DNA of 64,000 nt from Lutjanus erythropterus (lineage: Eukaryota > Chordata > Actinopteri > Lutjaniformes > Lutjanidae), in NCBI GenBank assembly GCA_020091685.1, contig CM034595.1, positions 6,253,971 through 6,317,970 of the forward strand. The letters are read 5' to 3'. Every line of letters begins with the position of its first letter. Within the stretch, counting starts at the first letter, position 1. Below, in pieces: positions 35,798 to 47,072 of this stretch. A program made the translations under genes and the position numbers. Under the pieces are notes generated by a model. The model did no database searches and was not told where the DNA came from. It saw only the letters and a program-made list of their open reading frames with translations.

Positions 35798-36071
35798 ATC
35801 TGGACAAACAACAAATGAATTGAACCACAAACATAAATCTTTTCATTAGGCAAACCAGTTTCACCATATTTGGTATAAAGGTAATCCTAAAAATGACAAA
35901 AGAATTCTGGTGATAAAATTACATTACTGTAATATTGTGATACTTGGATTGGGTTACTGATAACATTTTCAAACAGGTAATTTGTAGTTATATCAGAATA
36001 CATTTTTAAAGTAACCCTCCCAACCCTGAACACATTCTCATGATCCTAAGGTACATTACTAACAAACACCA

Positions 36072-36860
36072 GGGTGTACAGATCTTCACTTTTTCTGTTA
36101 CTAGCTCCAGGCTTCACTGGCTGGAGTTTTAGGCTGCAAATAGCAAACATAATAACAGCTTTTGGCATTATGCCTTTGTGCTATTTTGATTTTTGGTCTG
36201 TGGCTTTGTATTTTAGGAATAGGCCCTTCTAGTGTTGTGAACACACAACACATTTTTAACAATATAAGCAACATGTTGGCAAACTGTTACACTTATTTAC
36301 ACATTCAGCAGTTATGGAACAACATTAGCATTCATTTGGAGTCCTGTTTTTTTGGCCACACAACGAATCAGCCCACTATTCACCAACTCATGAGAAAAAT
36401 ATCTGGCACTAGCTGCCAAATACTCCACTAAGTTCCCCAGAAAGTTGGTAACAGCTGCCTGCTGCTGGAGGAGCTCTGAAACAGAACCAAAACAGTGAAG
36501 TTGCGGCCAGAAAAGTAAATATTGCAATAAAATGCCTCATAGTGCTGAGTGGAACTACAGAGTCTGGTCATAATTTATCTCATAATGACTTTGTCACTAC
36601 AAGCAACGCCTTTCACATTACACATAATGCAGTCACACTCCTTTTTACTATCTACATGCTCCCCCCCTTGGTCAGATCACCCCCCACCATAGCCTGAGCT
36701 TCCATACCTATGCTGATGACACCCAGCTGTATCTCAGCACTAACCTGTCCATCCACTCAAGCCAAATAGCAATAAAACAGAGCTTATGGTTGTGGTTCTC
36801 AAAGCACTGCTCTGATTGGTTGGTGATCTTCTCCTTGACGTGGACGGTGGCTCCATCTGC
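36072..36860 (+). repeat. Tandem segmental duplication, copy A, with L2 RT piece
   Basis: This copy is repeated at 37000-37890 (offset about 928 bases). Shared blocks include GGTGTACAGATCTTCACT, CTAGCTCCAGGCTTCACTGG, CTATTTTGATTTTTGGTCTG, ATAAGCAACATGTTGGCAAA and TGATGACACCCAGCTGTAT. The latter encodes YADDTQLY (36711-36734), the reverse-transcriptase active-site motif of L2/CR1-type LINEs. The rest of copy A has small deletions relative to copy B. Confidence 0.88.
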
Positions 36861-36999
36861 CCACCTACAGATATACTATCTGCTGTTAAGGTTTAAAATT
36901 CATGCCATCTTTTGAGCAAAGCAACACAGTTTGTTGCTCAAATTGTGTAACATACGCTAATGCATACATGATCCTAGGGGACAGTGGTGACAGTCAGGA

Positions 37000-37890
37000 G
37001 GGTGTACAGATCTTCACTCTTTCAGTTACTAGCTCCAGGCTTCACTGGCTGTCACTTTTAGCTGCTTCTTTCCAAGCTGCAATTAGCAATCCTCATCACA
37101 GCTTTTGGCATTACGCCTTTGTGCTATTTTGATTTTTGGTCTGTGGCTCTACCTTCATATTTTGAAAATAATAGGCCTCTCTATTATTGTAAACAACAAT
37201 GACATATTTTCATCGACATAAGCAACATGTTGGCAAACAGTTACTCTTATTTACACATTCAGCAGTTATGGAGCAGCATTAGCATTCATTTGGAGTCCTG
37301 TTTTTTTGGCCACATAATGAATGAGCCCACTATTCACTTCACCAACTCCTGAGAAAAATATCTGGCACTAGCTGCCAAATGCTCCACTGTGTTCCCCAGC
37401 AAGTTGGTAACAGCTGCCTGCTGCTGGAATCAGTGCTGATAAGAGCTTTGAAACAGAACCAAAACAGTGAAGTTGCAGCCATAAAAGCAAATAATGCAAT
37501 AAAATGCTCCGTTTTGCTGAGTGGGAACTGTATAGTCTGGTCATAATTCATCTCATAGTTACTGTGCCACTACAAGCAACCCCTTTCACGTTACACATGA
37601 CACATGACACAGTTACACTCCTTTTGCCATCTGCATGTTCTCCTTTGGCCGGATCCTCCCCCACCATGACCTAAGACTGCACTGCTATGCTGATGACACC
37701 CAGCTGTATCACAGCACTTATGCATCAACTCCGCACCCCCTAGAGCCCCATGCCAACTGCTTGCCCAACATGAAAACCTGGATGTCATCTCATCTACTCA
37801 AGCTAAATAGCGATAAAACTCATGTTTGTGGCTCTCAAGGCACTGCTCGCCAAGGTTAGAGATCTGCTTCTTGACGTGGATGGCTGCTTA
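37000..37890 (+). repeat. Tandem segmental duplication, copy B
   Basis: Same word order as copy A with scattered substitutions and indels. It is followed directly by further L2 sequence that copy A lacks. A piece related to 33689-33795 lies between the two copies at about 36875-36965. Confidence 0.88.
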
Positions 37891-38030
37891 TTACAGCCTA
37901 TTCCCAGACGTCACCCATACATAACTTTGGTGTCATTCTGGACACCACCTTCTCATTCCAGCCATACATCAGATTCTACCTCTATTCACCTCAAACTGCT
38001 ATTGCTCTTAGAACCAAAAGCCCCAATGGT
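37612..38030 (+). pseudogene. L2/CR1-like LINE reverse transcriptase fragment
   Basis: LINE reverse transcriptases copy element RNA into DNA at a nicked target. Here the frame at 37635-37859 reads PHHDLRLHCYADDTQLY followed by KTWMSSHLLKLNSDKT, which is the catalytic YADD region and the downstream WM-x-x-x-L-LN-x-KT block of L2-type elements. After a frame change near 37920 a LGVILDTTFSFQ-type stretch continues the homology (in the GVIFD position of the family) to about 38030. N-terminal RT, endonuclease and 3' tail are absent, and the fragment is frameshifted. It is certainly inactive. Confidence 0.85.
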
Positions 38031-38519
38031 GAGAGCAAACTTTTTCAGAATGACGATGCATTTAGCACCAAGTTTTTATCTGGCACAAAAGCATGAAAGT
38101 GTGAACACAGTTTAGGTTTACATTTTCTGGCTCTCACTCCCATTATAAGCTCCTAAATCTTCCTGGCCCTAATAATATACCTACACTATATGGCCAAAAG
38201 TCATTGGACACCCCTGCTATTTACTGAATTCAGGGCACCCATTGTTCTGGACAATCATTGTAAACAGGTGCATACAATCTAGCACACAGCTATGAAATCT
38301 CCCTAGACAAAAACATTTAGACTGGATCGTAAAGAGCTCAGTCACTTGACAAAGCACTGTCATATGATGCCACCTTTGTCATGAGTCAATTTCTGAAATT
38401 GAGCGCTGTAGCACCTAGTGTGTAAAAGTTGCACTGCCTTTCGAAGCAACATCAGCATACAAAGTTTGTGTCAAGAGCTACATAAAATGAGTTTCCATGG
38501 CTAAGCAGCTTCTTAGGAG

Positions 38520-38766
38520 CAGCAGGCAGCTACTGTACAACGCCCAGGGACCAACCCCTGTTCTAAGCCAGCACCTTTGTCAGGGATGCTACAACTTAAC
38601 CTATACATGTTTTTGATAGTGGAGGAAACTGCAGCATGTGGAGAAAACCCATTCAGGCATGTCGAGAACATGCAAACTCTGCTGTGTGTGAACCCACAAC
38701 TTTTCAAATCCATGACCTTTCTTGCTGTGAGGCAAAAGTGCTACCTACTCTGCCACCGTGCCACCC
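38520..38766 (-). repeat. Fish interspersed repeat inserted in the Tc1 element
   Basis: The phrases GAGAACATGCAAACTCTGCTG, GAACCCACAACnTTT, ACCTTTCTTGCTGTGAGGC and CTACCTACTCTGCCACCGTG match a ubiquitous teleost repeat known from memory (intact copies read GCTAACCACTGCGCCACCGTG). It splits the transposase region of the Tc1 copy, so it landed later. Orientation label is arbitrary. Confidence 0.7.
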
Positions 38767-38769
38767 CAA

Positions 38770-39400
38770 CTGGACTCTGGAGCAGTGGAAACATGTTCTT
38801 TGAAGTGATGAATCATACTTCACTATCTGGCAGTCTGATGGACAAACCTAAATTTGGCGGATGCCAGGAGAACACCTACCTGAATGCAAAGTACTGTAAA
38901 GTTTGCTGGGGGGTGGATAATGGTTTAGAACTATTTATCAGGGTTTGGGCTTGAAGCCTTAATTTCACTGAAGCATATATTTAATGCCACATTCTTAATG
39001 ATAAAGGATACATTTCAGCCAACTGGGCACTGCCAACTCTGTGGCAGCAGTTTGAGGAAGGCTCTTTGCTGGTCCAACAAGACTGTGCCCCTGTGGCAAA
39101 GCGAGGTCCATAAAGACCTTGTTTGGAGGAACTTGATTAACCCACACAGAGCCCTGACCTCAGCCCCATTGGAAACCTTTGGGAGGAATTAGACCACTGA
39201 TTGTGAGCCAGACCTTCTTGCCTGACCAGTGCCTGACTTCACAAATGCTCTGTTGGCTGAATGGGTACAACTTCCAACAAGCACACTCCAAAATCTTGTG
39301 GGAAGCCTTCCCAGAAGAGTGGCAGATATTAACCCCATAAAGGGGACCAACTTCATATCAATGCCCATGGTGTTAGAATGGAATGTCCAACAGGCTTGTT
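38770..39400 (+). pseudogene. Tc1-like transposase, decayed C-terminal half
   Basis: Conceptual translation, with frame changes, gives a WxSG-like start near 38780, QQDCAPV near 39077 (second catalytic Asp kept) and SPDLSPIGNLWEELD near 39150-39195. In this last motif the family has PIEN, so the third catalytic residue Glu has become Gly (GAA to GGA), besides frameshifts and stops. Further downstream ALLAEW and SLPRRVA match the family's C-terminus. The protein would have moved this element; the copy is dead for several independent reasons. Confidence 0.82.
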
Positions 39401-39445
39401 TAGGTGTGATAGTCAGGTGTCTCTGACTTTTGGCCATATAGTGTA

Positions 39446-40750
39446 TGCTAATAATGTTTAAATGACTTCTCTCACACACCATTAAACAAATTTTGTCAGA
39501 CAAAAAAAACTCCATTAGCATCCACACAGTGTTGTAGAGATCCCCTGCTGGGCATATGTGGTGACCCTGCACTATATCCCAACTCCTAAAACCATGGTTA
39601 ATCTGGTATGAAAATGTATTCACTCACACTGTGATACACTGAATCATCTCTGAATAATCCTGACAAACAGCAGATAATTAAACAGCAACTAGAATAACAA
39701 ATAGGAAGATGAAAGAAAAGAGAGAGTGGCTGTCCAGTTTGGCTAGATGAGCAATGAGTCATGCAGCGAACACCCACCATTCAGCATCCTGTTACATATA
39801 CTCTGGCTAACACAGCACAAGAGTAGGAATTCATTTCAGACATGCCCAAAAATATGGAGAGAATTCCGGTTATATTAATAAACTTAAGCTAACACTCATC
39901 CTCTTTTCAAACTCCTATATGTTATGTAATATGTAGATGGTACATGTGATATGATGAATATCATTGGCAACACAAAACTGTACACCTACACACACTACAT
40001 GGCATTCTGTATACATCAGTTTCATTGCGTATATTCAGAAAACAATAATTTATTCCATTTCTCCTGTTCTATTTTATCCAACATATATCAAGAAAGTGGA
40101 GCAAACTATCTTGAAATATCTTATGTATTATGTATACATGATGCGTAACTATGTCTACAGTGATCCTTGAGGAGGTCACTGTAGAGTACAGAGCATCTAA
40201 AGTCTTTCTAAGTTGTAGAACATTGGATTAGAAATGAAGTCATTACTATGAGGTCAAATTTGAGGGTGCTACAATGGTGTATGTGTTATCAGACAGCCAT
40301 AAAAACAGCTTCAGTGTGTGGTTATATAGATGTAAGTCAGTGAGACCCAGACTAAAACCTTGCCAACATTATGTAACTATTCTGCTATAAAACAAAAGAT
40401 TCAAAATCATTTTGATGCCACTCTGACTTGTAATAGGGTGAACAGTACTACTATAGTACAAAGTATAGTACTTTCATTCCCGCCAGTTCTCCCATTAATT
40501 ATTGGTGGGTCCTGGTCAGTAGAAATGTGTAAGGCATTATGGCACTAAGTCAGACATCCCCACCAATTATGTTGCTGATTTTGGTGAAATTGGATGATAT
40601 TTTATGGAAAAAAAGGTTTTCTAGTTTTTGCCCTGATGTCCTCCGGCTGCTCCGCCTCAACTCTCAGATTTACAGTTTTCTGATGGATAGTAAAGGAACT
40701 GTTAACTGTAGCTGCTGTTAGGTAGTTAGCTCAGTTAGCCAGACTTGAAG
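39446..40750. other. Unassigned stretch
   Basis: No gene or recognised repeat. Overlapping ORFs of about 65 codons in two frames at 39951-40170 are not credible. Confidence 0.35.
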
Positions 40751-40917
40751 GTCACTGGAGCCCTGGAGGAGTGTTGGTGTTTGCACCACGACGTCAGGAG
40801 CTTCAGACAGATGGGTGGAGGACATTTTCAGTCCTGGGGCAGTGGTGAATGCTGGTAGGGAGTGGTGCAGAAATGTGCATCGTAACAACATAACTGGGTT
40901 CAGTAGCCTACAGATAT

Positions 40918-41110
40918 CATGACAGGGGAGAAGAAACCAAAGACGCTGCTAAAGCAGGAAGCTAAGAAGAGAAAAGGCAAGAGTGACTGAGCAGGCGGCC
41001 ATCGGATAAAAATAAATGTCAGACTGGCTTTTAGTCTTTGGCAAGAGCTTTGAGAAATAGAAGGCTCCAAGAAGGCAGACACCTCGCTAGCCATCTTGCT
41101 GTTGGATGAT
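40918..41110 (+). pseudogene. Decayed N-terminal fragment of a transposon-like or LOC-type protein
   Basis: From ATG at 40918 the frame reads MTGEKKPKTLLKQEAKKRKG, a lysine-rich start. An in-frame TGA follows at about 40987, then KINVRLAFSLWQEL, a second TGA at about 41050, and SKKADTSLAILLLDDI. The NV-x-LAF-x-x-W-x-EL ... D-x-x-x-A-x-x-LLD pattern is one I recall from fish multicopy proteins of uncertain, probably transposon-derived, nature. Both stops are TGA at positions where Arg CGA would fit, as expected from CpG decay. No further exon is seen. The family name is not established. Confidence 0.45.
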
Positions 41111-41559
41111 ATTAGCTGGTTTGCTATGTGTTGTGTTAATGCACTTCCTTGACATTTGGTTTTGTTAGCAATGTTGTCATCTTACTAGTTTTCGATCATA
41201 AGTAATCATAACAAATGCATGTGTACAGCTGTTCATATGTACAATGTATAAGTGACCTGCACACCACTTCTTTTCACTGTGACAGTAATCACATGGATCC
41301 TTGTTGGTATATGTTATTACAAGTGACTTTTCACTGTGTTTAAAAATCATCTTTCGCTACTGAGAATAAGCATGTAAGTGTCAGCTTAAATTTGAAAGTT
41401 CAATTAAATTCTCTGTCCCCTCATTAACCATGCTTACCTCTCCAGTTATGGTAGCACCAGGTATGCTGCTTGATTCAAAACTTTTTCGTGTGCATTGAGC
41501 TGAACACTTTTTAATGCCAGATTTACTACTGGCACAATTTTCATGAAACTTAGTGGAAG
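41111..41559. other. Unassigned stretch
   Basis: AT-rich DNA without recognised features. Confidence 0.4.
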
Positions 41560-41860
41560 GGTGTAGCATGGGCCAAGGAAGAACACATTTGGTTTCGGAG
41601 CCGGCTAACAGCTGTTACCTTTGCTTTTGCATTTATGCCATTTAATGCTAAGAGCTCACCTCCCGACTTGCAAGTTTTCTGCCGAAACAAGTTCCCCCTC
41701 GACACTATTTTGCAGCAGCACAGTTGCTGCATCCTGTGCTTAGTGCCACCAAAGATGTTTGGGCTTGATTTGAAGAAATGCAAACAAGGCAGGGGGTCTT
41801 CTCCCCTATAGGTCTCTCCAGAGCTGTGAAGCTGCCAGACTCCTTCACTGTAAACCAATG
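41560..41860 (-). repeat. Interspersed family J, copy 1
   Basis: On the minus strand it reads CCTTGTTTGCATTTCTTnAAA, CACAGGATGCAGC, GCTGCTGCAAAATAGTG, GAGGGGGAACTTGTTT and GGGAGGTGAGCT, collinear with 50650-50810 on the plus strand. The 102-codon ORF over it is incidental. Confidence 0.7.
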
Positions 41861-41910
41861 AACTAGGCTTTTGACATCGTATAAAGAGTTACGAAGTCCC
41901 CATTTGGAGT

Positions 41911-42664
41911 GGGGATGTGCATGATTAGCCGCCTATATGACTAAACATCGCCATCCTCGCTAGTCGGCACCAGAGGTATTAGTCATGTGCAGCTGCACAC
42001 CACTAGCCCATACTGCAGCTCCATAAGATGGCAGCCCCTCTCATCCTGCGTGAATGCCCTGATGGCTTGGATGTTGTTATTAGGCAGGACAGATGACAGC
42101 TCATAAACAGCACAGTTTGTCAGTATTCTCATGTAGAAAATGAAAAAAGAGGCTGACTGTAAGCTGTGACAGAATAAACTGACATACAACCACTCAGCTG
42201 GAGCAATGTGTGACCACATTCAGCACAGACATTAACATTAACCTGCAAGCAGAGCAGCTGCTGCTGCTACTAACACTGCTCATGTTAGCAGCTAGCCTTC
42301 CACAGTGTGGCTAATGTCAGTTAGCATCATCGTTTACCCGCAGACACTGTCATCCTGTTCGTTCTATAAACTTGAAGCATTTAGTGAGTTGTTTTGAAGG
42401 ATAATGTGTAATGTTCATAATGCCAGGCACAAAGTGGATCACATTTCAGCAGCATTCAAAAAACCATTTGGTCACTGTCGAATGTGATTAACAGCTTCAA
42501 ATGACTCATAAGGTTTTTTTTCAAAAAGGTTTAACATGATCAATTAATAAATTGTGCTAATTTTTACCTGCTCTGAGTGTTTTCTTACTGTTAAACTAGG
42601 CGACTAGTCTAAATTAAAATTTGTGTTTAATCGCTTGGAAAAATTAGTCACCAGGAGCATCCCA
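41911..42664. mobile_element. hAT-like element with GGGATG ends
   Basis: The left end reads GGGGATGTGCATGATTAGCC with GCCTATATGACTA after it. The reverse complement of the right end reads TGGGATGCTCCTGGTGACTAA, and GACTAGTCGCCTAG lies inside it. GGGATG with ACTAGTCG-rich termini fits a hAT-like fish family I recall. No target duplication is clear. The interior has no coding sequence. Confidence 0.5.
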
Positions 42665-42709
42665 TAACCATGATAGACAGGCTTTCTGGCAGAATTTTAT
42701 ACAGCATGC

Positions 42710-42747
42710 ATCATCATCATCATCATCATCATCATCCTCATCATCAT
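42710..42747. repeat. (ATC)n microsatellite
   Basis: About 12 ATC units with one CTC interruption, seen directly. Confidence 0.95.
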
Positions 42748-43286
42748 GTGAGGGAAGTGACAAAGCAATGTCAATGGTTTACAAACTGTGATTAGAATGT
42801 GTTGTCTAGTCTCTTTATATTTTTGTTTTTGCCATGTATGAAATCACATGACCAACTGAGCTCCAATAGAAACCTTCTCTGCCCTCATGTTTACATCCAT
42901 TAAAAGGCCTAGCTTGTCCTGAAACCTGAGTAAATCATAACAAGATAAAAACCTACATCAGAGAAATACGGCCTCTAAAAACATAAACACACTTTTTGAA
43001 GACCTGTGACTTGGCATGGAAAGGAGAAAAGGGTGGAAACAAAAACCAGGAATGATCCATGTTTGGCCTCCTGCCACAGGAACAACAGATAGCTTTTATG
43101 AAAAGAGGAACTGGTTGTACCACTGTCCATCCCTTCTCTCCATCAGATTTGTGCAACAATATGGCATTCATCCAAACACACACTCGTCACGCACAACCCC
43201 AGGCACAGCATGTTTACCACACATAGATTTACACTCTACAAACATCTGTGCTTCCTTGTTGTCTAAAGCAACCGAGAGGCATCCCT
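42748..43286. other. Unassigned stretch
   Basis: Overlapping ORFs of 76 and 90 codons on opposite strands (42953-43183 minus, 43016-43288 plus). Neither has a domain. No repeat is recognised. Confidence 0.35.
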
Positions 43287-43380
43287 GATGGCCTCCCATC
43301 CCCCTCATCCCTGCCTCCCATCTCCTCCCCTCTCCTCCTTGTCCTCCTCCTCCTCTGCCTCTGTGAGAGGCTGCAGCATC
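43287..43380. repeat. Polypyrimidine tract
   Basis: A C/T-rich run with many CTCC and CCTCC words. It may adopt non-B structure. ORFs through it are a compositional effect. Confidence 0.8.
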
Positions 43381-43508
43381 CGTCACTAAAGGCAGACAAA
43401 CACGGGGAGAAAAGGAGGGATTCCTCCAGCTTTACCTTTCAGCGTAGGGAGTGATGTGGGCTGTGATTTAGCTCTGATGCTGCTGCTCCTCAGCCTCGGC
43501 TAATAACA

Positions 43509-43552
43509 TCATATGACCACCAACCACCTGCTCCGACTGCCTGGTCATATGA
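43509..43552. repeat. Perfect 11-bp inverted repeat
   Basis: TCATATGACCA (43509-43519) and TGGTCATATGA (43542-43552) are exact reverse complements separated by 22 bases. Confidence 0.8.
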
Positions 43553-43556
43553 CCAG

Positions 43557-44454
43557 ATTAGGCCCTGGCAAAGATCTCTGGGATTTGTAGTTGAGGGGAT
43601 GGCCAGAATAAATAACATCCTGTGTAGTGGTTAAGCACACCTGAAAACAGGAGGAGAAGACTGAATTTCATTTAACTCTAAAATATCTTATCTATGATAA
43701 CAATATAATATTATAATGTACTATGTAACAATATGAAGATGTCAGTTATTTTGATCCCCACCCCACAGTGATGAGGAGAATGTAGTATTAGTCATAATCA
43801 CAAATGAGATTTTTAGGATCTGCAGTGCCCACATTTGTTTTTCCTTTTTCAAAAGACAAGGAACATTAATGAAGATTTCTGGAAATGTACCACTGCTGGT
43901 AACAGATTTTCAGCCGTAGTCCCACAGGCAAAGATGTTCTGAAGTGACAAGTTAAAAAGCAATACAGTCAAATTAAAACATAAGACAGTAAGATACCATT
44001 GCATTAACAAGAAAAGCAAAATAAACATTCTCTTGTACTGTACTGAAACACTGATACAACAATGGAACATAACATACATCCATCCAAGAGACCCTGGAAA
44101 CCAATATTAAGCAGTGCTGCTCAGTCATTTAGAGCAGCATTTATGTAACATAATGTTAAAACCCGCATATTAATCTTAATAAAATGTTAAGGGGAGACAC
44201 TAAACAGCTCCTCCAATATTTCACAGGTTTTATTGGGGGATTGTTGCAGCCTAAAATTCCTGATTTCATGGCAGCTTTTGTAAAAAAAAAAAAAAAAAAA
44301 GGAAAAAAAATGTGATCCTGTTGGAAATTAAAAATCAGGACACTGATGAATGCCAGTTACAGTGACAAACTGTTCTTTTCAGTGCCTGTGACAACGTAAA
44401 AATATAAAAACAAATGATAAAACATTGAGTATGACGTTTGTGCGGAGGACTGCT
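43557..44454. other. Unassigned stretch with A-rich run
   Basis: A19 at 44282-44300 followed by GG and A8. No gene or LINE body recognised next to it. Confidence 0.4.
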
Positions 44455-44610
44455 ATGACTGGTAGAACTGCAGGGATCTAGGATGACTGGTCAAATTTGC
44501 AAAAATGTTGCGTTGAATCTACAAAATTGTCAGGCTGTGCAGAATTCATGGTGATTGGTTGAATTTGTATTAACTGTTGCAATCGCAACTTCCTGGAGCG
44601 ACTGACTGAA
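44455..44610 (-). repeat. Interspersed family G, copy 3
   Basis: On the minus strand: CCAGGAAGTTGCGATTGC, TTCAACCAATCACCATGAATTC, AACATTTTTGCAAATTTGACCA. The order parallels copies at 17632 and 30060. Confidence 0.6.
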
Positions 44611-46717
44611 GGTGAATAGAGTAGAAATTTTAATTAATAGACATCACCAACCTTCTGCGGTTGATTACTTATATTAAGACAATTATTTTTGTACTACAAG
44701 CTTTCTGAAATTTTATGTTAAAATATGCAAACAATTGTGCGGATTTGTGTAAATTTCCAGAACACAATTCAGAGCATTGGATAAAGCCAGGTTCAAAATT
44801 CTTGTTTTGACATAGAGCTAAGGATTTTACAGAGGAAAATTTGAATATCTCTTTCAATCACACAATAAACAAATATTAGCCATTAAGAAAAAAAACAAAG
44901 CAATTTTGTGATGTTGTTAGGAATAAAATGTTATATAACCAAATACAGAACCAAAATACCTCTGGCACATTTAAACATAAAATGTCAGAAAACATTTTTT
45001 TACAGTGAAGCATTATCTCATGCTAACTTTCAGTGAATTTAGAAGAAATCTGCAGATGCAGTGTGTATAAAGACACGACGAGACAAGACTAAATATGTAT
45101 ACTGGATTTTTTTCTTTTCACTAGTCTGAAAGAGGACATGCTATGGAAACAAAATAGAGCAAACTCTCAAAATCGACCAGTTCATGAAAAACAGTCTTTT
45201 TGCCTTAAGAGCAATAAGATAAAAGTTAGTAAAATGACAATCAATACAGAGAGATGTGAGGCAGAGCCATATAAGATAACACATAACATATATACATTGC
45301 TATTATACCCATACAGGATTGCAAAGAAGACCACTGAGCAACAGGCACAGGACATTGGACACATATATTCTTGCTGACATATGATAATAATACAGGTAAT
45401 TTTTTTTCAGTATGTACAAAAATCAGATTTTTATGATAAAATTTATCTTGTGTGTCTGCCTGGGTCTGAATGTTCAGTTCAGCTGATTTCTCTACTCCCT
45501 CCCTAACTGTGACTCCGAGGTCTATTACATATTGACCTCCACCCAACTGTGGTTATTCTTTAACAGCGCAGGGCATAATTACACAGTAATAACAGTAAAT
45601 TTCAAATATATGTTTTGCATAACAAGTGCTGACATGTCTGAACCCAGATGTGAAGATAATGTGTAGGTATGGTGAGTCGGACAGTCTAGTATTTCAGTTG
45701 ATATTTCAAAGATGAGAAGCTCACAGAGATGCAGGACTGTCTCATACAGGGATTATAGAGGCTCCTCTCAGAGCAGACCTTACTGCCTCATTGTTTGATC
45801 TTGCTTAGTAAAAGCTCGAAGCAGTGGGAGAGCCGTGTCATTAAGAAAGCTCAACATCAGATGGTGCTTTCCGTCACGTGTTTGCCTGCTGCTGGTACAT
45901 GATTAACAATGCACATACAGCATATTTGTTCAGTTCCTCATTTCGCATGTTTTCTTTTATTGTTGTCATTATTATTATCATTTCATTGTGGAGACAAAGG
46001 AAGTGGTGTAAGAGTGTAAATGCACAAAGTAGGGCACTCAGGTCAGTCTGGCTTGAGGCCACAACACTGGGCACAGACTCAAGCTGGAGCTTAAGACTGA
46101 CAGTGAGCCCAGCTGGACAGCAGGTCTGAGCCAAGTCTGACCATTCTCACACCAGATCTGAGCCACTCCCTGTTCGCTTCCCTTTTTCCATGCCTGGTTT
46201 ACAAGAGACAGGACCTTGACGGATGAAACTTATATGAAAAATGATAATTTTCTGTCTGAAACTCTGGACTACTTTCTCTTGTTTTTTATTTTATTGTCAT
46301 ACAGTGAGGTTATTATTAAGGAAGTCATAAAGGCAGGTTTGGTATGTAACTCACACTTGGGCCTGGTGTGCCCCTGTGCACAAATAGGAACTACTGCTGA
46401 ATTAGCTGTAGACAGTCTAATTAGATTTACATATTTGCAACAATCCTAGTGTGAAGTCCACCCAGAAGTTATTAGCAGTGTTGTTGTCTGTTGGCGAAAC
46501 CATGCTAGTCAGTTTGCACCTGAATGCGTGCTTCATATGGGACAAACTAAACTGACTCATTGGAAGTGCCTACCAGTAAGCTTTGTGGGAAGCGCCACCT
46601 CTACTCTGTCTTTGATTGGCTATACCCTTCAGAACATTGGCTACATGCTCATGTTTACCGAGCTGATGCTAACCGGGACTATGAACTGGTTAGGACTCAA
46701 AGAAGAGCAACTTAGGT
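44611..46717. other. Unassigned stretch
   Basis: No recognised gene. Overlapping ORFs on opposite strands at 45874-46134 are mirror shadows of each other. Nothing in this 2.1 kb shows transposon ends that I can pair. Confidence 0.3.
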
Positions 46718-47072
46718 GTGGCAGCTAACGTTTTTGTTTCCAGTGTTGTGTCACAGTTTGTTTCCCCTTATCTTAACCTCACCCTAACCCTAACCAGACC
46801 CTTGTTGACCAGTCACACTCACAGACCCCACTGTTAGTCCACCGGAGCTCAGTCAAGAACCTGGTCTGTACTGTAGACAAGAGACTTTCATTTCCCTGTT
46901 GACAAAAGGTTTATTTAAGTATAAAGTTAACAGGTAAGTAACCCCCAGTAGCTGTAACAACCCCCTTTGGGTAGGGTTAGGGAGAAGGTTGAGGTGAGAT
47001 TAAGGTAAGGGGAAATGCATTTCACCAGGGACATGGCACAACACCGGGAACAAAATAAGTGAGCTGCCGGGG
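46718..47072. mobile_element. Imperfect foldback with CCCTAACCCTAACC at its inner arms
   Basis: The left arm has GGCAGCTAACG, CAGTGTTGTG, TTTCCCCTTATCTTAACCTC and CACCCTAACCCTAACC. It is matched by the reverse complement of the right arm: GGCAGCTCACT, CGGTGTTGTG, TTTCCCCTTACCTTAATCTC and CTCCCTAACCCTACCC. The centre of about 150 bases is unique. The telomere-like words are only two or three units long on each side. Confidence 0.75.

Larger units (their letters stand above)
38184..39443 (+). mobile_element. Tc1-like transposon, both ends present, with nested insertion
   Basis: The left end CACTATATGGCCAAAAGTCA and right end TTTTGGCCATATAGTG are inverted copies, each flanked by TA (38182-38183 and 39444-39445). 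The length of 1260 bases includes an internal insertion of about 240 bases (38520-38766). Without it the element is about 1.0 kb, shorter than a full Tc1 copy of about 1.2-1.6 kb, so part of the transposase is deleted. Confidence 0.92.

Noticed and set aside
46785-46800. Interstitial telomere or chromosome fusion point
   Set aside because: Only two to three CCCTAA units occur, and they are part of longer foldback arms that contain non-telomeric sequence.
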